This document shows positions 1 to 10,423 of a stretch of DNA of 64,000 bases, piece by piece. The stretch spans positions 1-64,000 of the forward strand of contig JNDT01001822.1 of the NCBI GenBank assembly GCA_000697055.1, written 5' to 3'. Origin of the DNA: Saksenaea vasiformis B4078 (lineage: Eukaryota > Mucoromycota > Mucoromycetes > Mucorales > Saksenaeaceae). How positions within the stretch are numbered: the first letter of the stretch is position 1; every line of letters begins with the position of its first letter. The translations under genes and the position numbers were made by a program. The notes beneath the pieces were generated by a model. The model saw nothing but the letters and a program-made list of their open reading frames with translations. It was not told the origin of the DNA and did no database searches.

Positions 1-696
1 AACGAAGAAAGAAAAAACCGCAGAACGCAAGAGCTCCGGAATAAAAGATGCTATGCGACATATGCCTCAAACGAACGGCGATTCGTTGAATCACTTGGAA
101 GAAAAGCGAACGACGAAAAGAAAGCGATACCTATCCTGTGCATTGGTACAGGGAGAACAGCTGTTGGTTCTCGAATAAAGGGTCATGCCAGAAGAGGCGG
201 GAATAAGATGCGAGAGCAACACAGACAGCACACCGTTGTCGCCATGACGAATGAGTATCGGACATCGAAGACGTGCCCATTTTGCTTCGAGCCATGCATC
301 ATGGCTAAGGCACGACTGATGGAAAACGGGAAGCGGAAAAGCGTCAACAAGCACGGTACTCTGCAATGTACGAACTCAACATGCATTGCTTTCCGATGTG
401 GCTACACATCAAGAAATAGAGATACGCAGGCAGCGTTCTGCATAGCACTTGCGGGGGCAAGTCGCTTGCTCACAGGATCTACTCTTCCACCATTTAACCC
501 CAGTCTATTTAGCACTGGAATAACTAACAAAAAACCGAGTGCAACCGGTAAAGGGTATGTATACTTTGTCAGGGGAAGAATGACTAAAATGCTCTCTTCT
601 CAGTTCGCCTCCGGATCCCCGTCACGCTGGCGGGAAAACGACGAGTACGGAATCACGTGCATAGCATGCCGTGTCTGTATCATTTCCGTTTCTTAG
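1..696 (+). CDS. Fanzor/TnpB-like RNA-guided nuclease, C-terminal part (5' end outside window)
   Basis: Frame 1 is open from the first base, so the gene begins upstream of the window. Visible in order: an arginine-rich stretch; a segment LCIGTGRTAVGSRIKGHARR; the block TNEYRTSKTC (Glu codon at 253-255); a four-cysteine zinc ribbon (CPFC at 274-285 and LQCTNSTC with Cys codons at 367-369 and 382-384); and the RuvC-III-like motif SRNRDTQAA (Asp codon at 421-423). The order TSKxCxxC, zinc ribbon, RDxxAA is the C-terminal signature of TnpB and its eukaryotic relatives, the Fanzors, which cut DNA guided by an omega-RNA. In Fanzors a glutamate next to the TSK motif is thought to replace the usual RuvC-II glutamate; NEYRTSK fits, but that is inference. 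The last 50 or so residues look unlike a conserved domain, so the true end may be an unseen splice near 520-580. Probably a mobile-element gene. Whether it is intact cannot be judged here. Confidence 0.7.
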   Translation, partial: NEERKNRRTQELRNKRCYATYASNERRFVESLGRKANDEKKAIPILCIGTGRTAVGSRIKGHARRGGNKMREQHRQHTVVAMTNEYRTSKTCPFCFEPCIMAKARLMENGKRKSVNKHGTLQCTNSTCIAFRCGYTSRNRDTQAAFCIALAGASRLLTGSTLPPFNPSLFSTGITNKKPSATGKGYVYFVRGRMTKMLSSQFASGSPSRWRENDEYGITCIACRVCIISVS

Positions 697-1223
697 CAAA
701 AAAATTGAATACGTGAAAGCTCCGACAGCGCAAAACGATGATGAGCCTTTGAAATGATGATAAAGCATCATTATTGCTATGTGAACCCGTGGAATGGAAC
801 CTTTTTGTCAGGAAGTATATTAAAAAAAAAGAGAGAGGGTGATAATAATGATAAAGCAGGGTAAGCATAAGCCTGCAGTGTTTCCGGATAGTTTCCTTCC
901 GATGGTTATGTTTAAGAACACTCAACAACTGGGGAAATAAGAGAGAGCAAGGGTTTGTTTCTTAAGAACCTATGACAAAAACCTATAAGAGTAACTTTTA
1001 ACGCAATGGAACCTTTCGAATCATAAACACCATGCGTACCATTTAAATCAACATTCATCCTTTCGGAATGGAACTTGCCTGCAGTGCGTATGTGTGCGTG
1101 TGTGTGTGGGAAAGATGCTATTTTGACGGGGGGGTTGGTTGGAGTACAAAGTGGGAGCGATCACCCCACACTCTTATAACACACTTTTCTTATTAACCTC
1201 TTAAATTTGTTCCTAAGCAAAAA
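697..1223. other. intergenic, no gene seen
   Basis: AT-rich DNA between the Fanzor fragment and the F-box gene, with purine runs and a short TG repeat near 1089-1107. The minus-strand frame at 680-928 has no recognisable motif. The last 70 bases probably hold the F-box promoter (a TATA-like CTTATAACA near 1171). Confidence 0.5.
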
Positions 1224-1733
1224 ATGTCCTTGTCCCGTGAACTTATCTTGCACATTTTATCTTACTTGGATCTGTGCGACCTTTGTCGACTGATGAAACA
1301 TCCACAGATGGCTCCATTAGGTTCACTATTAATTTGTGATAGGGCAAGACAAGATCATTGGATTATCCTGGTTTACTCGTTGCCAGCTTATTCAGCCTAC
1401 TTGTGTAATCCTCAACCATTATCAAAACCTCTTGGTCAGTTTCGATGTACGGGATGGGAAGAAGATTGGTTACGATTTGATGTACTCTGGTGGCAGCCAA
1501 ATGAAGAAGATAAATTAAAATTGACGTGTCAACAATGGTTCCGAGTACCTACAGAAGATAGCATGCGGAATCATATGCAATTAAGGCCAATCGAAGGGCG
1601 TCATATGGAAGCTTTGGGCGAGGTCCGGATCAATTATTTCTATCGGCGTGAATCCACGTGCAATAAGACGATGCACTTGTATGTTGATCAACTGTGGGTC
1701 ACATCCCATTGGTTACAATTAGGTTTGCTTTAG
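1224..1733 (+). CDS. F-box-like protein, single exon
   Basis: Encodes 169 residues. The N-terminus (residues 2-25, LSRELILHILSYLDLCDLCR) matches the start of an F-box: Pro-less LSRELILHIL, then SYLDLCDLCRL. F-box proteins bind Skp1 and bring substrates to an SCF ubiquitin ligase. The rest is rich in Trp and has no repeat or catalytic motif, so any substrate-binding module is not identifiable. The start was chosen because the F-box begins right at this ATG, following an A-rich leader. No intron is needed. It could also be a short member of an expanded F-box family; substrate and function are unknown. Confidence 0.6.
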   Translation: MSLSRELILHILSYLDLCDLCRLMKHPQMAPLGSLLICDRARQDHWIILVYSLPAYSAYLCNPQPLSKPLGQFRCTGWEEDWLRFDVLWWQPNEEDKLKLTCQQWFRVPTEDSMRNHMQLRPIEGRHMEALGEVRINYFYRRESTCNKTMHLYVDQLWVTSHWLQLGLL

Positions 1734-1917
1734 GGTAACTTTTTCCAATACGCACATGAAATAAAGCGGGCCCTCAAATGAAATGGTAGGAAATTGCAGC
1801 TGATCATAATGACTCGTCTTGCATTGCTGGCACCTCATTTGCTGAAATTTTCTTTTCCTTCCCTTCGAACCCTTTTTTCACGTTACTTTTAAAAACCTTT
1901 CTTTTTTAGCTTTTGTC

Positions 1918-4202
1918 ATGCAACATATGAATCGATTAATCCTACGTTATCCATCTACTTTCCTCCGCGTGCGTGGGAAGTTTTCTCCCCTTATAAATTA
2001 CCCTACTTCTTCTCCACGTAAAATCCATTCTCTTTCAATTTCATCACCTATGCTTGCTGCTCAAGAAACAAACGCTGTTCCCAAATCCAAGGTGGAGCTG
2101 GCCTCATCACCCTATTACAATCAAGGTAACAAAAAGATTAAAAAAAGTAGCACCCCATCATGATGATGATGGATCTGACATGTTTTATGAAGGTACTTCT
2201 TTATCCGACATAGCACGTAACCAGTTGGGTCTCCAAGGTCGAATGCCTCCTGGTGTGGAATCCTTGGCTGTCCAAAAAGAGCGTGCTCTTCGAATGCTTC
2301 GATCCAAAAAGACCCCTCTGGAAAAGTACATGTTTACCGCTCAATTGCGAAACAGTAATACGCGTCTGTTCTACACATTGCTTTGTGATGAACTTGAGGT
2401 ATATAAACGCGTCATTAAAGTTTTTTTTTGGGGGGATTGGGGCTGAAGCATTCTTTTTTTTTTCTTTTTCTTGTTAGGAACTTGCGCCGACTGTCTATAC
2501 ACCAGGTGTCGGAGAAGCCTGTGTGGAATATTCCAACATCTACCCGTTCTTAGGCAAAGCACCAGGTTAGATTTGATTTGCATTAGATAGATAGATAGAT
2601 CCATTGGTCTAGAAATTCTTACCACTTAGTTTTTCTGTAGGTGCCCCTGATGGCCTTTATATCACATGGAATGATCTTCCAAATGTCAAGGAAGTGATTC
2701 GAAATTATAACCCCTCTATCGATCCGGATATCACCGTAATCAGTGATGGCTCGCGTATTCTTGGCTTGGGAGACCTGGGTGTAAACGGGATCGGGATTCC
2801 GATCGGAAAACTGCAACTTTACACCGGCGGTGCGGGTATTGATCCACGCAGGACATTACCGATTATCCTGGACTTTGGAACAAACACCGAACGCTACCTG
2901 AAGGATCCTCATTACCTTGGCCTCAGACAAAAACGTCCCGCCGATAAAGAAGTAAGGACACATACATATAAAAAAAAATAGAGAAACAGGAAAAAGGTTT
3001 AACTGTAGTTCCCAAAGTTTTATGCTGCGGTGGATCAAGTGATGAACGCCTTGTATGAACTTTACCCCAACATTTTGGTCCAATTTGAAGATTTTTCCAC
3101 TGATCATGTACGTTTTTCCTCCCCCAAAAGAATAGCCTATGAGCTGACTAACTTTATGATTAGGCTTTCGGCTTGTTGGAGAAGTACCAGCACAAGTCAT
3201 TATGTTTTAACGACGATATCCAGGGCACTGGTTCCGTCATTTTGGCTGGTTTTATCAATGCGTTGGAACGGGTCGAAAAGGAAACCAATGTTAAGGATCA
3301 TCGCATTGTGTTCTTTGGTGCCGGTTCATCTGCTATTGGTGTGGCCAAGCAAATCCAGGCCTATTTCATCCAGCACTATGGACTGTCGGAAGAAGCTGCC
3401 AAGAAGATCTTTTATTTCGTTGACAGCAAGGGTCTCGTGACACTCGATCGCGGAGACACATTGGCACAACACAAGGTTTATTTTGCTCGATCTGACAATC
3501 CCGCTCAGTTCAAAACCTTGTGTGACGTGATTGATTATGCCCAACCCACAGCGTAAGCAGTATTACTATTATTATTTCGCCAACTGATGTTTTTTTTTGA
3601 TTCCAAAAAAAAAAAGGTTGATCGGTCTATCGGCTCAGTATGAAGCCTTTACCCCCGAAGTCTTGAAAAAGATGGCTGCGATTAACAAGGAACCCGTCAT
3701 TTTCCCACTTTCCAATCCCATGACAAATGCAGAGTGCACCTTTGAACAGGCGATGCAAGCCACAGAGGAACGGGCAATCTTTGCTTCCGGAACAGCCTTC
3801 CCTGCTTACCGTACCTCGACAGGTCAACTCAAGACGGCTGGCCAGGGCAACAACATGTATATTTTCCCTGGTCTAGGCCTGGGCACCATTGTGTCCAAAT
3901 CCACACGTGTGTCCGACGCTATGGTGTATGAAGCCGCCCGCGGCTTGGCCGCTTCGTTAGTGCCGGAAGAGAGACAACAGGGTGACCTTTACCCGTCGTT
4001 GACCCGTATCCGCGACGTTTCGGCTGAGGTCGCCGCCGCAGTGTGTCGTCAAGCATTGACCGAAGGCCTTGCTCGAGACCCCGCCCTGCTTCAGTTGGCC
4101 AAAACCTATACCACTGAACAAGATTTGCATCGGGAATTAATTGCCTTTGTCAAGGCCAGGATGTGGACTCCGGCAAACGACAGTCAGTTCCTGTTGGAAT
4201 AA
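1918..4202 (+). CDS. NAD(P)-dependent malic enzyme, seven exons, probably mitochondrial
   Basis: Oxidatively decarboxylates malate to pyruvate with NAD(P)H formation. Exons: 1918-2125, 2193-2398, 2478-2565, 2641-2951, 3009-3107, 3164-3552, 3617-4202; all junctions are in frame and give 628 residues, about the family length. Family signatures in order: NQGTSLSDIARNQLGLQGR, the malate-site motif YTPGVGEAC, SDGSRILGLGDLGVNGIGIP, the metal-binding VQFEDF, CFNDDIQGT, the Rossmann motif FFGAGSSAIG, and LIGLSAQ with IFPLSNPM. The first 45 residues are Arg/Ser-rich and acid-poor, like a mitochondrial targeting peptide. An in-frame ATG at 2050 could give a cytosolic form. In oleaginous Mucorales malic enzyme supplies NADPH for lipid synthesis; cofactor preference cannot be read here. 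Confidence 0.93.
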
Positions 4203-4395
4203 GGATGAATTCCCTTCCCTTTTTTTCTTTCTTTCTTTCTTTTCATGCCTTGTTTTCTTTTTCTTTTTTCTTTTTTTTTTTCGTTGAAAGCATTTCAAAA
4301 GCAACCAAACTGATCAACATAAACAAAAATGATTTTTTTTACCGGATGATCTCAGAGACATGTCATTCCCGCATGCTATGCCGGGCAAATTGTAC

Positions 4396-4403
4396 TATAT
4401 AAG
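4396..4403 (+). promoter_or_regulatory. TATA box of the GPI-anchored protein gene
   Basis: TATATAAG lies 77 bases before the ATG at 4480, in an A-rich leader. Position and sequence suit a fungal TATA element; not tested. Confidence 0.45.
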
Positions 4404-4479
4404 AGAAAAGAAAAAAAGGAAAAAGAAAAAAAGGACACGGTCAAAGACAAATCTTCTTTTTTTAAAAAAAAATACACGA

Positions 4480-5144
4480 ATGAAGACGTTGGTTCTGATC
4501 TTTGGCTTGATTAATCTATTGGTCTTGAATGTGGCGGCGGGTGGCGACGGTGGTGAGGAGTATCATTATTACCACCACCACTTTCATCACGATGGAAAGA
4601 ACAACGGCAGCTGTGGCAACGCGACAGGAAGCCACTCGGGGACCACGGTAACGACACCACTCACTTGGTGGACAACACCATCGGGAGAAGGTACTAGTTC
4701 AACGGAACAGCCCTCTTCTTTATCGTCATCGTCGTCGTCTTCTTCTTTTTCTTCCTTCTCCTCTTCTCCTTCATCGTTCATGCCAGCAACAACTCCATTT
4801 ATCCCTTCCTCTTCCAATTCTTCTTCTTCTTCGGTTCTGTTCCCTACCATTCCTTCTAGTGCACCGACATCCTCTTCCGCGGATTTAAGTCCTGTACAGA
4901 CAGAGTTGACCACCTCTCCCTCGGCTTCCTCCTCACCGGTTGGTGCCACTAGCACAGAAAACATCAGCGCCACAAATGAGCCCGAGGCAAGCCCAAGCAA
5001 CCATGCATCGAGGTAAAGCACGTTCATTCATTGAAAACTAGCGTGGTAATTCCTTTCTTTACTAGACTCACGAATCAAAGTTGGTTTGCTCTATTTGTAT
5101 TCATTGTCATGACGCTACTATGGCCTCCATTGGATTCCATGTAA
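4480..5144 (+). CDS. Secreted Ser/Thr-rich GPI-anchored cell-surface protein, two exons
   Basis: Exons 4480-5012 and 5066-5144 (53-nt GT-AG intron) give about 203 residues. Residues 1-20 (MKTLVLIFGLINLLVLNVAA) are a clear signal peptide, followed by a His/Tyr-rich patch, then a long low-complexity Ser/Thr/Pro region typical of O-mannosylated wall proteins. Exon 2 encodes a hydrophobic tail (SWFALFVFIVMTLLW) just before the stop, after Ser/Asn/Ala residues suitable as an omega site: a GPI-attachment signal. The start was chosen for the signal peptide; upstream in-frame ATGs lie before the TATA box. Without splicing, translation stops at the donor itself (AGG TAA), losing the anchor. The His-rich patch might bind metal, which is speculation. 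No known family was recognised. Confidence 0.75.
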
Positions 5145-5851
5145 CTACACTACTTCTTTTTTAAAAAAGATGATGTAAGCATGTTCTTATTTTTCCCATT
5201 TTTCTTTTTTTTTTAATCTAAACTCGATGCATGATGGCAAAAAAAAAAAAAATAAAAATAAAAAAAAATGCAATTAAAAAAAAAACAAGATGATGCGTTT
5301 CGGGTAGAATGTACCGATGCTGCAATTCATTAGTGCACAACGTGGGAATCAAGTAAGGAGACCGTCACAGGGACCCTTACGATAGTTTTTTGATCCGAAA
5401 CTGAATAGTCCAGCAGTAACGATGCACGTGAACGGACCAGGTGAAGAGGGGCGAAAGAGAGAGAGATAGAGAAAGAAAAAGAGGTTCGTCGGGAACCTTA
5501 TTTGTCCATATTTACCGTTGGTTTACAAGTTAAATTCTATTACGCTTTATAGAAATAGACATAGCGATAAAACACAAGGACTAGGAGATAGTTAGATAGA
5601 GAGGGGAGGATGAAAGGGGAGAGAGAGAGATAGTGAGAGAGAGCACAAGGGAACGTTCCTACTTTCCCAAACAAAACGCACGGACGAAATCAGCTGCATA
5701 AAAGAAAAAAAAACTATATAAAACGGCACCGAAAACTCCCACCCCATTTTGTTTAAATCACTTCCTTTGTATAAAAGAAAAAATATATATACACACAAAC
5801 ACACATACATACACAAACACACACACACACACACACATATTCACATTCGTC
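5145..5851. promoter_or_regulatory. intergenic; promoter of the small ORF at 5852
   Basis: No gene seen. Two TATA-like elements, TATATAAAA at 5715-5723 and TATAAAAG at 5770-5777, precede the ATG at 5852. There are long A tracts near 5239-5285, GA repeats near 5455-5640 and a CA repeat at 5793-5837. The strong TATA elements suggest a highly expressed or inducible gene, but that is inference. Confidence 0.45.
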
Positions 5852-6181
5852 ATGAAAAAGTTCTTTGCCATTTTCTCTTCCAAACGTCAAAACCAAGTGG
5901 CTGTAGACGAACCCAAGCAACGCCGTAGTAATGAAGGCTCTCTGTATTCATGCGATTTCTCGGCACATGGTCGACCTCGGTCTATGTCGTTGTATTCATT
6001 CAATCATCTTTTCCATCGTCACCGAACCTCCCCCTCGCCCTCCTCAAGCTCTATCTCCAGTTATGAACAGTCCGCCCCAAGATTGCCCTCCTCCAAATCC
6101 ATGGAACTGGAATCACTCATTGTGGATTACCCGTCTCGGACCGTCCGTGTATGTCTGACCCCGACCGTGTGTACAGCATAA
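5852..6181 (+). CDS. small unknown protein, 109 residues
   Basis: Begins MKKFFAIFSSKRQNQ, then a Ser/Arg/Pro-rich middle (SPSPSSSSISS), and ends with a hydrophobic beta-like segment IVDYPSRTVRVCLTPTVCTA. It has no signal peptide, membrane segment or known domain. It is believed real because two TATA-like elements and a CA-rich leader lie directly upstream, the start is the first ATG after them, and the composition is protein-like throughout. The Ser-rich middle could be phosphorylated. Not recognised; function unknown. Confidence 0.5.
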   Translation: MKKFFAIFSSKRQNQVAVDEPKQRRSNEGSLYSCDFSAHGRPRSMSLYSFNHLFHRHRTSPSPSSSSISSYEQSAPRLPSSKSMELESLIVDYPSRTVRVCLTPTVCTA

Positions 6182-7137
6182 ACCCCCTTCCCCAACAAAA
6201 AGAAAAACAATCTCACATAGAAAAAGATGCACTTACATGTAAATAACAAAGAGCTCTCTCTCTCTCTCTCACTCACACTCATACTCACTATCCTCCATCC
6301 ATTTTTTTTCCCTTTAAAAAAGACTAATGCATGAGCCCAACACATACAAAAAAAACATAGTTCTTTCCACACCATTTTAGATATTGAATTGTGTATAGAT
6401 TTTCCCTTTCTTTCTTTTTTTTTTTTGTTTTTGTTAAGAATAAAATAATGCAATGAAAACGCCCACAAATATGGCATGGTGATCCACCTTTTTTGTACTT
6501 GGACCGGTTACTTCGTTGGGAACTTTTTATTATTATTATTATTATATACAATGGCGCAACAGTACAATAGAAAACCTTATTTTCTCCTCACCTCCTTACA
6601 TTGATAAATTAGCACGGAGTTACGCTAAAAAAGAGTGCCTGTTCTCCTGTGCAGTTATATTGAATGACGCAGGAACAAAAACGAAGCGGTGTTTGACAAC
6701 GTGCTCTTTCATTTCTTTCCTTTCCGTTTCCAGATAACCGACACCAGTGCTTTTTTTTTTTTTGCCCTCTCTCCTCACTTCCGTTGAACACACCGTACGG
6801 GCTGTCCTTGTAGGAGAAAGCACTGTGATGTTGCCTTTTGTAGCTATCTTCATTCATTCTTCTCCGAGACGATCCCATCGAAGGAGAAGAGTTACCTACG
6901 CAAAATAACCTTTATTGACCAAGGACGAAAAGGGAAAGAAAAAAAAGAAAGTTAACCTCTACAAGGAAGTAGGAAAAAAAAAAAAAGGGGCCCAACCATA
7001 AAACCCTAGGTAGCGAACAGAAAAACAAGCTGAATGGGAACAAATATATAAAAATAAAACTAAAGAATGTGTATATAGTGTGTGTGTGTTTGATGTAAGT
7101 GTGTATCTTTTTGTCTTGATGCTATTTTTTTTTCTTT
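6182..7137. other. intergenic, no gene seen
   Basis: Holds simple repeats: CT at 6252-6282, TTA at 6530-6546, poly-T near 6417-6426 and 6750-6762, and poly-A near 6974-6986. Short open frames here lack motifs. Probably the 3' flanks of the convergent genes ending at 6181 and 7138. Confidence 0.5.
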
Positions 7138-8627
7138 TTACCGCGGAGCATGGATTGATGTCCAGATCGACCGATCTTCACCTTTCCGAATAATAGTTGC
7201 TTTACTTGACCAATGGGTGTTCGCGGTAGAGGGTGCCGTACGCCGTGGGGCTTGTTCAACAGATCCGAGATCCTCCCAGGGATCTTTCATAGATGGTCTT
7301 CGACCACCCACATAATTAGCCGGCGCATGCTGTGACGCCCATAACCCTGGTGTTGGCTCCGCTTCAGAGGATGCCTCTCCCCCACTATCCATCATATCGA
7401 TATCCTCGTCTATTACATCTTGGTAAACATGATCCTCCATGATCTATTCGCATCGTTAATGCTCCATCTTGACGATGCCTCCTCCTCTGTTTTTTTTTAC
7501 TTGATCCACCGAATATCCACCGTGGGAATAACCGAACGGTTCCGTCTATAAACCACCTCGTTATTATTATTATTATTATTATTTACCTTGTTGCTAAGCC
7601 CCCCCCCTTTTTTTTTTTTTACCTTGACATCTGTTTGATTTCCTTTCAGTCTCGGAATCATATCAACAAAATCGTTCATTTTTGTTTTATTTTCGGCAGA
7701 GAGGGCTCCAATCTCATGGATCATGGCTTTGATGGAGAGGTTCCGATCATTGGAGAGCAAGGTCACCTGTTTTCGCAAATGTTGATGGAAATACCTAATA
7801 AATAATTGGTACCTTTTTGACAGGAAGCCCATAAACATTCAACTTACATGCAACAGTCTAAAATGCTATCATCTCCCTTGGACTTTTTTTTTGGGAAAAG
7901 AAAAAAAACAAAATGTTTTTTTTTGCATCAGCACAAAAAAGAAGCTGCCAAAGTTTACCAGCCAAATTCGGTCAACTTGCCAATTTCGCTTCCTTGTCAT
8001 AAATCTCAGTGGACTTTTGTCCTCGTAATCCCGGTCGTTTGAGACGCAGACCTGTCTCAAGAAAACGCATCGCTGTCCGTGCAAGACTTCCCAGATCACC
8101 AACAGGTACATTGGCACGCATATGTTGTTTGGAACTCATCTACACGGCGGAGAGAGAAAGTAAGAATCTTGTCTTATATACAACATTTTTAATAATTCTA
8201 CACACTTTTAACCCATCTAATTCGAGAACCACAATCCAGGGTACCATCAGCACAAGACTACCAGGATACTTTTCTGCCTGTGTCACCAGTGTTTGTAGGT
8301 ATGCAAGGTGGGATATCAAGAAGTTCGTGTCCAAGACGGCCACGTGAGCATACGGTAACTCCTGCATGGCACTCGTCGTCGTCGTCGTCGTCGTCGTCGT
8401 CCATGGCACTAAGTAAAACATGAGGAAAAAAATTAAAAAAAAAACGAAAATGGGGCCATGGTTTTTTCCTTTTTACTTTGATCAAATTGCATTGCATTTG
8501 TTTCTAGAGTGTATTCAGCGGGATGGCCAGCATGTGCTTTAGCACGTATACTGGCAATCTCCTGATTCACTTCTTGGATAAATGCCACCTCATCAATATC
8601 CATATAGTCCACATCGTGGTTACTCAT
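7138..8627 (-). CDS. SWT1-like PIN-domain RNA endonuclease, seven exons
   Basis: Exons (minus): 8627-8477, 8408-8206, 8139-7981, 7882-7848, 7794-7623, 7545-7501, 7443-7138; 356 residues in frame. The PIN core is clear: AVLDTNFLISHLAYL (first acidic residue), VPWIVVLELDGLK, GDLGSLARTAMRFL, LRGQ, GDDSILDCCMYF, then LLSNDRNLSIKA. This order matches Swt1, a nuclear-pore-associated endonuclease in mRNP quality control that cleaves RNA. The C-terminal region is acidic (DVIDEDIDMMDSGGE) and unrecognised. One intron (7883-7980) is GC-AG and one exon is only 35 nt. A (CGT)9 repeat codes for nine Thr just before the PIN domain. The start could instead be the ATG at 8669 in the same frame. Confidence 0.8.
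7883..7980 (-). other. GC-AG intron in the SWT1-like gene
   Basis: The exon ends AAATTG and the intron begins GCAAGT. Reading through meets a stop two codons later (GCA AGT TGA), and no GT donor lies before that stop. Joining to 7882 restores KLSKGDDSILDCC in frame. Confidence 0.75.
8374..8400. repeat. (CGT)9 coding microsatellite
   Basis: Nine perfect CGT units on +, read as nine ACG (Thr) codons in the minus-strand SWT1-like gene just before its PIN domain. Slippage by whole units would change only the Thr count. Confidence 0.9.
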
Positions 8628-8881
8628 GACTCGTGCAAGTTCAATGAAAAAACGAAATGGGGAAGACACAACTTTTTTGGTGTCAAAATTGTCGACTTCC
8701 GCTCTCTTTTTTTTTTTTATTTTCCAACTTCCGCCGAATTATTGCAAAGATGGGGCCTCCTCACACAACAACATAAACAAAAATATACAGTTATCGTTTT
8801 TCATTCAAATAAAAGGACGGAGTATAATACACAGAAAAGACACAGCACTTCTTTTTCTTTTTCTTTCTTTTTTTTTCTCTT

Positions 8882-10423
8882 TTAGTAGAAGAAACCTAGG
8901 TCGGAGGTCTGGTTGGTCCACAATGCATTGGGATCAAGGTAGGCGCTCAGTGGATCGACGGGTGGATCGACGAATTTCACCAGACGTCTTGTTTCTTCGT
9001 GATGCTCCATCATGGTTAGTAGTTCTTGTTTGATCGAGTGGGCAATGCCTTGAAGCGTGTGACGAAAGAAACGAGAAGCTTGTTTACCTTCCGTAAAATC
9101 GCTGCATTGAATCCAACCAGATGCATCTTTGTTTTGATGAGAAGGATCTTCCATATAAAACCGTGGTGATTCATTCATATCAAAATGCAAATCTGTCATG
9201 ACATCCTTGGCAACGAGCTCGATACTTGTGATAGCATCTACGGGAATCTCCATTTTGAAATGGCACTGATTATCAGCAATATGCCAGGCAAACACACGCG
9301 ACTGAGGACGATAAACACAAACAAGATCGGTGGCATGAAGTTTCATACGATGCCAGGAACCAATGGTGATAGCGGTGGAACTAAGATAAAGATCTTTTTC
9401 TCCCCCGTCTTCTTCATTTAGCACTACTACTGCTGGTGGTGGTGGTGGTGGTTGTTGATGGATGATGCTTGGATCAATGGTAGTGGTTTCGGTCAAAGTG
9501 TCTAATATACCAATGTTTAAGTTACCTATTTGCCTTTTCTGTTAAAAAATTTTTTTTCTACCTTTTGTAAGGAGGGAAGGTGGAGTAGATGCGGGTGTAT
9601 GAGGTTGGTTTGAGAGAAAAGCCGTCGGACCAGCCTCGGGAACGGAAACAAGGGTTGGATGAAGGGATGTGTGATGTTGCAGGAGATCAGGAAGTGGACT
9701 TGGTGAGGGAGATGTTTGATCGTGGAAAAAGTCAGGAAAATGCATGAGATCGTTCACAGAAGGTGGCATGCTTTGTCGCGATACCGGCGCTGACCAGAGC
9801 CCGGAACCATAGGAAAGACGAACGGCTGCCGAGTGGTGAGTTGCAGAAGAAGAGGAAGGAGGAGTAGGATGAGAAGGAGGAACAGGATGATGCGATAGAG
9901 GAGGGGTATAGAAAGATGGAGGAACCAAAGAAGGGGGCGTCATGGCATCAACGCTAACGGCCCGTGGTAGAATAGCCATACGTTGATGATGATGATGATG
10001 AGGAGGAGCATAGTAAGGCATCATACCTGGCGCTGCTTGATGTTGATGATGATGGTGATGATGATGTTGGTACTGGTAGAGTTGTGCACGCATCGTTGCT
10101 TGCTGCATTTGCATCCGTGCTCGTTTTGCCATTTGTCGCACTTTGGCTCTCCTGTTTTGAAACCAGATCTGGATGGATCGATCACTCATCTTTAACTGCT
10201 CTGCTAACTGTTTTCGCAGTTTACTGTTCGGACTGACATTAATCGAAAAAGTATCTTCAAGCACGGCTAATTGCTCTGCTGTAGCTCGCGTACGCTTCCG
10301 AGTTGTTGTTGTCGGCTTATCAGAGCCGCATTTTGTCCGTTCTCCTTCTTCCTCTTCCTCTTCTACTACAACTTCTTCTTCTGCTTTAGATAAGGATGGA
10401 AGTGGTTCTTTTTCGTCGACCAT
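8882..10423 (-). CDS. Homeodomain transcription factor, two exons
   Basis: Exons 10423-9562 and 9501-8882 join in frame to give 493 residues. Residues about 41-100 are a homeodomain (TRKRTRATAEQLAVLEDTF ... RSIQIWFQNRRAKVRQ) with the invariant WFQNRR helix 3, followed by a basic extension. An acidic Glu run lies before it; poly-His tracts and Pro/Ser-rich regions follow. Exon 2 encodes a separate conserved-looking domain (TIGSWHRM, DLVCVY, FKMEIPVDAI, WIQCSDFTEGKQASRFFRH) of the kind found at the C-terminus of fungal Pho2/Grf10-type homeodomain proteins; that link is from memory and tentative. The start is the ATG just before the acidic region; upstream in-frame sequence is poly-Phe. Nuclear DNA-binding regulator; targets unknown. 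Confidence 0.82.

Noticed and set aside
2126..2150. apparent 25-nt intron in malic enzyme
   Set aside because: It keeps frame, but the 67-nt intron 2126-2192 also keeps frame and gives the conserved NQGTSLSD start of the enzyme, with a normal branch motif.
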